Below are positions 4,186 through 5,019 of a stretch of 5,019 nucleotides of DNA, one piece after another (positions within the stretch are counted from its first letter, which is position 1; the number at the start of each line of letters is the position of its first letter). This DNA is from Bacillota bacterium. Lineage in GTDB: Bacteria; Bacillota_A; Clostridia; Acetivibrionales; DUMB01. Below the pieces are notes generated by a model. The model saw nothing but the letters and a program-made list of their open reading frames with translations, did no database searches and was not told the origin of the DNA. The stretch covers positions 1 through 5,019 of the forward strand of contig JAMOAC010000005.1 in the NCBI GenBank assembly GCA_023621975.1. Reading direction: 5' to 3'. Made by a program: the position numbers and the translations under genes.

Positions 4186-5019
4186 GTAGGAAAATCAAAG
4201 TGCTTATTAGTTTCTTTATTTGTATAATAGTGATCCTGGCAGGTATTGGTATCGGAAGTGTTCCGATATCTCCTGCCGACATAATTGTTATTTTGTGGAG
4301 TAAATTGTTTGGAAAGGAAATACCACCGGAAATAAGTGATATAACCGTGTCTCTTATCTGGAAACTGCGTCTTCCCAGGGTGCTGCTTGCTTTTATTGTT
4401 GGAGGAGCACTGTCCGCAAGTGGAGCAGTCATGCAATCGGTGCTGAAAAATCCCCTTGCATCTTCATATACTCTTGGAGTATCTTCAGGAGCGGCTCTGG
4501 GAGCAGGAATTGTTATTATATTCGGAATAACCATCCCTATGCTCGGCAGACTTACTCTTCCCATAATTGGATTAGTATCAGGACTTTTAACTGTATTTCT
4601 TGCTGTAACTTTTGCGTCAAAAGTGGACAGGAATATGGAGAACAATACTATCATACTTGCGGGCATGGTGTTTTCACTTTTTATAAATGCCATACTGACA
4701 ATTGTGTCATCAATGGCAAAGGGGCATTTGGAAAGGATTGTTTTTTGGCAAATGGGAAGTTTTGCATCGAAGGACTGGATATGTGTAATTATTATGGCTT
4801 CTATTGCTGCAGCAGGTATACCTTGTGTGATGAGTTTTTCACGTGAACTTGATATAATGACCTTCGGAGAAGAACAGGCACAGGCCATAGGTGTAGAATT
4901 AAAAAAGGTAAAATGGTATTTACTTGCCCTTTCTGCGGCGTTGACAGGAAGTGCCGTAGCATTTTCAGGAATAATAGGTTTTATTGACCTTATCACCCCA
5001 CATGTGGCAAGGAGACTGT
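4182..5019 (+). CDS. btuC: BtuC-like ABC transporter permease, FecCD family (3' end beyond window)
   Basis: Open from ATG 4182 to the last base: 279 complete codons, so roughly 55-70 residues of a usual 330-350 are missing. FecCD permeases form a dimeric channel that accepts corrinoid, haem or siderophore from the binding protein. Hallmarks visible are WKLRLPRVLLAFIVGGALS (60-78), SGAVMQSVLKNPLASSYTLG (80-99), GVSSGAALGAG (99-109), GEEQAQAIGVELKK (229-242) in the cytoplasmic loop facing the ATPase, and GFIDLITPHVARRL (266-279) at the cut. The last motif is more often GFIGLIVPH, so Asp269 and Thr272 are small departures. Repeated hydrophobic segments fit a multi-pass protein, beginning with about 7-26. 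ATG 4182 is the first start after an in-frame TAA (4176-4178), but its ribosome site is poor. The gap from btuF is 184 bases; the partner ATPase BtuD would be expected just downstream. B12 specificity rests on the cobalamin genes upstream. Confidence 0.92.
   Translation, partial: MSRKIKVLISFFICIIVILAGIGIGSVPISPADIIVILWSKLFGKEIPPEISDITVSLIWKLRLPRVLLAFIVGGALSASGAVMQSVLKNPLASSYTLGVSSGAALGAGIVIIFGITIPMLGRLTLPIIGLVSGLLTVFLAVTFASKVDRNMENNTIILAGMVFSLFINAILTIVSSMAKGHLERIVFWQMGSFASKDWICVIIMASIAAAGIPCVMSFSRELDIMTFGEEQAQAIGVELKKVKWYLLALSAALTGSAVAFSGIIGFIDLITPHVARRL

Noticed and set aside
4175..4996. A 273-codon open frame on the minus strand opposite btuC
   Set aside because: It is antisense to a clear FecCD permease with all hallmark motifs, and its translation resembles no family I know; long antisense frames are common opposite hydrophobic genes.

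Overview
The window is a run of plus-strand genes for the late steps of cobalamin (vitamin B12) synthesis and salvage, followed by the start of a B12-type importer. The AT-rich sequence, purine-rich Shine-Dalgarno sites, A/T-ending codons, lipoprotein-type binding protein and the gene order cobT-cobU-cobS-cobU-like-cobC-btuF-btuC suggest a low-GC Gram-positive bacterium of the class Clostridia. That assignment is inference; no 16S rRNA or other taxonomic marker is present.

Layout. 1-414: C-terminal part of CobT. 415-621: A/purine-rich gap with a candidate promoter and a doubtful 39-codon ORF. 622-1120: cobU, clearly recognisable but broken; its N-terminal half (with the P-loop) and C-terminal half lie in different frames and the segment between them is missing. 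1104-1871: cobS, overlapping the cobU 3' end. 1861-1900: a perfect 20-bp tandem duplication spanning the cobS stop codon. 1917-2303: a short, degenerate CobU paralogue. 2300-2944: CobC-type phosphatase, coupled by an ATGA overlap and carrying a small repeat-built C-terminal tail. 2966-3997: a BtuF-like lipoprotein with two strong hairpins in its linker-coding region. 3979-4181: about six degenerate copies of a ~20-bp AT-rich repeat, then a possible 11-codon leader ORF that overlaps the permease start. 4182-5019: FecCD/BtuC-type permease, cut off by the window end.

How the genes work together. CobU would phosphorylate and GMP-activate adenosylcobinamide, CobT makes alpha-ribazole phosphate, CobS joins the two halves, and CobC removes the phosphate. 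BtuF and BtuC, with an ATPase expected downstream, would import corrinoids to feed the pathway. The notable biology is that the only full-type CobU here looks disrupted, while the second CobU-like protein lacks a normal P-loop serine/threonine and the guanylylated-histidine region. The activating step may therefore be lost, encoded elsewhere, or damaged only in this assembly. No entirely new system is evident. The less explained parts are the degenerate CobU paralogue, the repeat array, the hairpins inside btuF and the mini-ORF before btuC.
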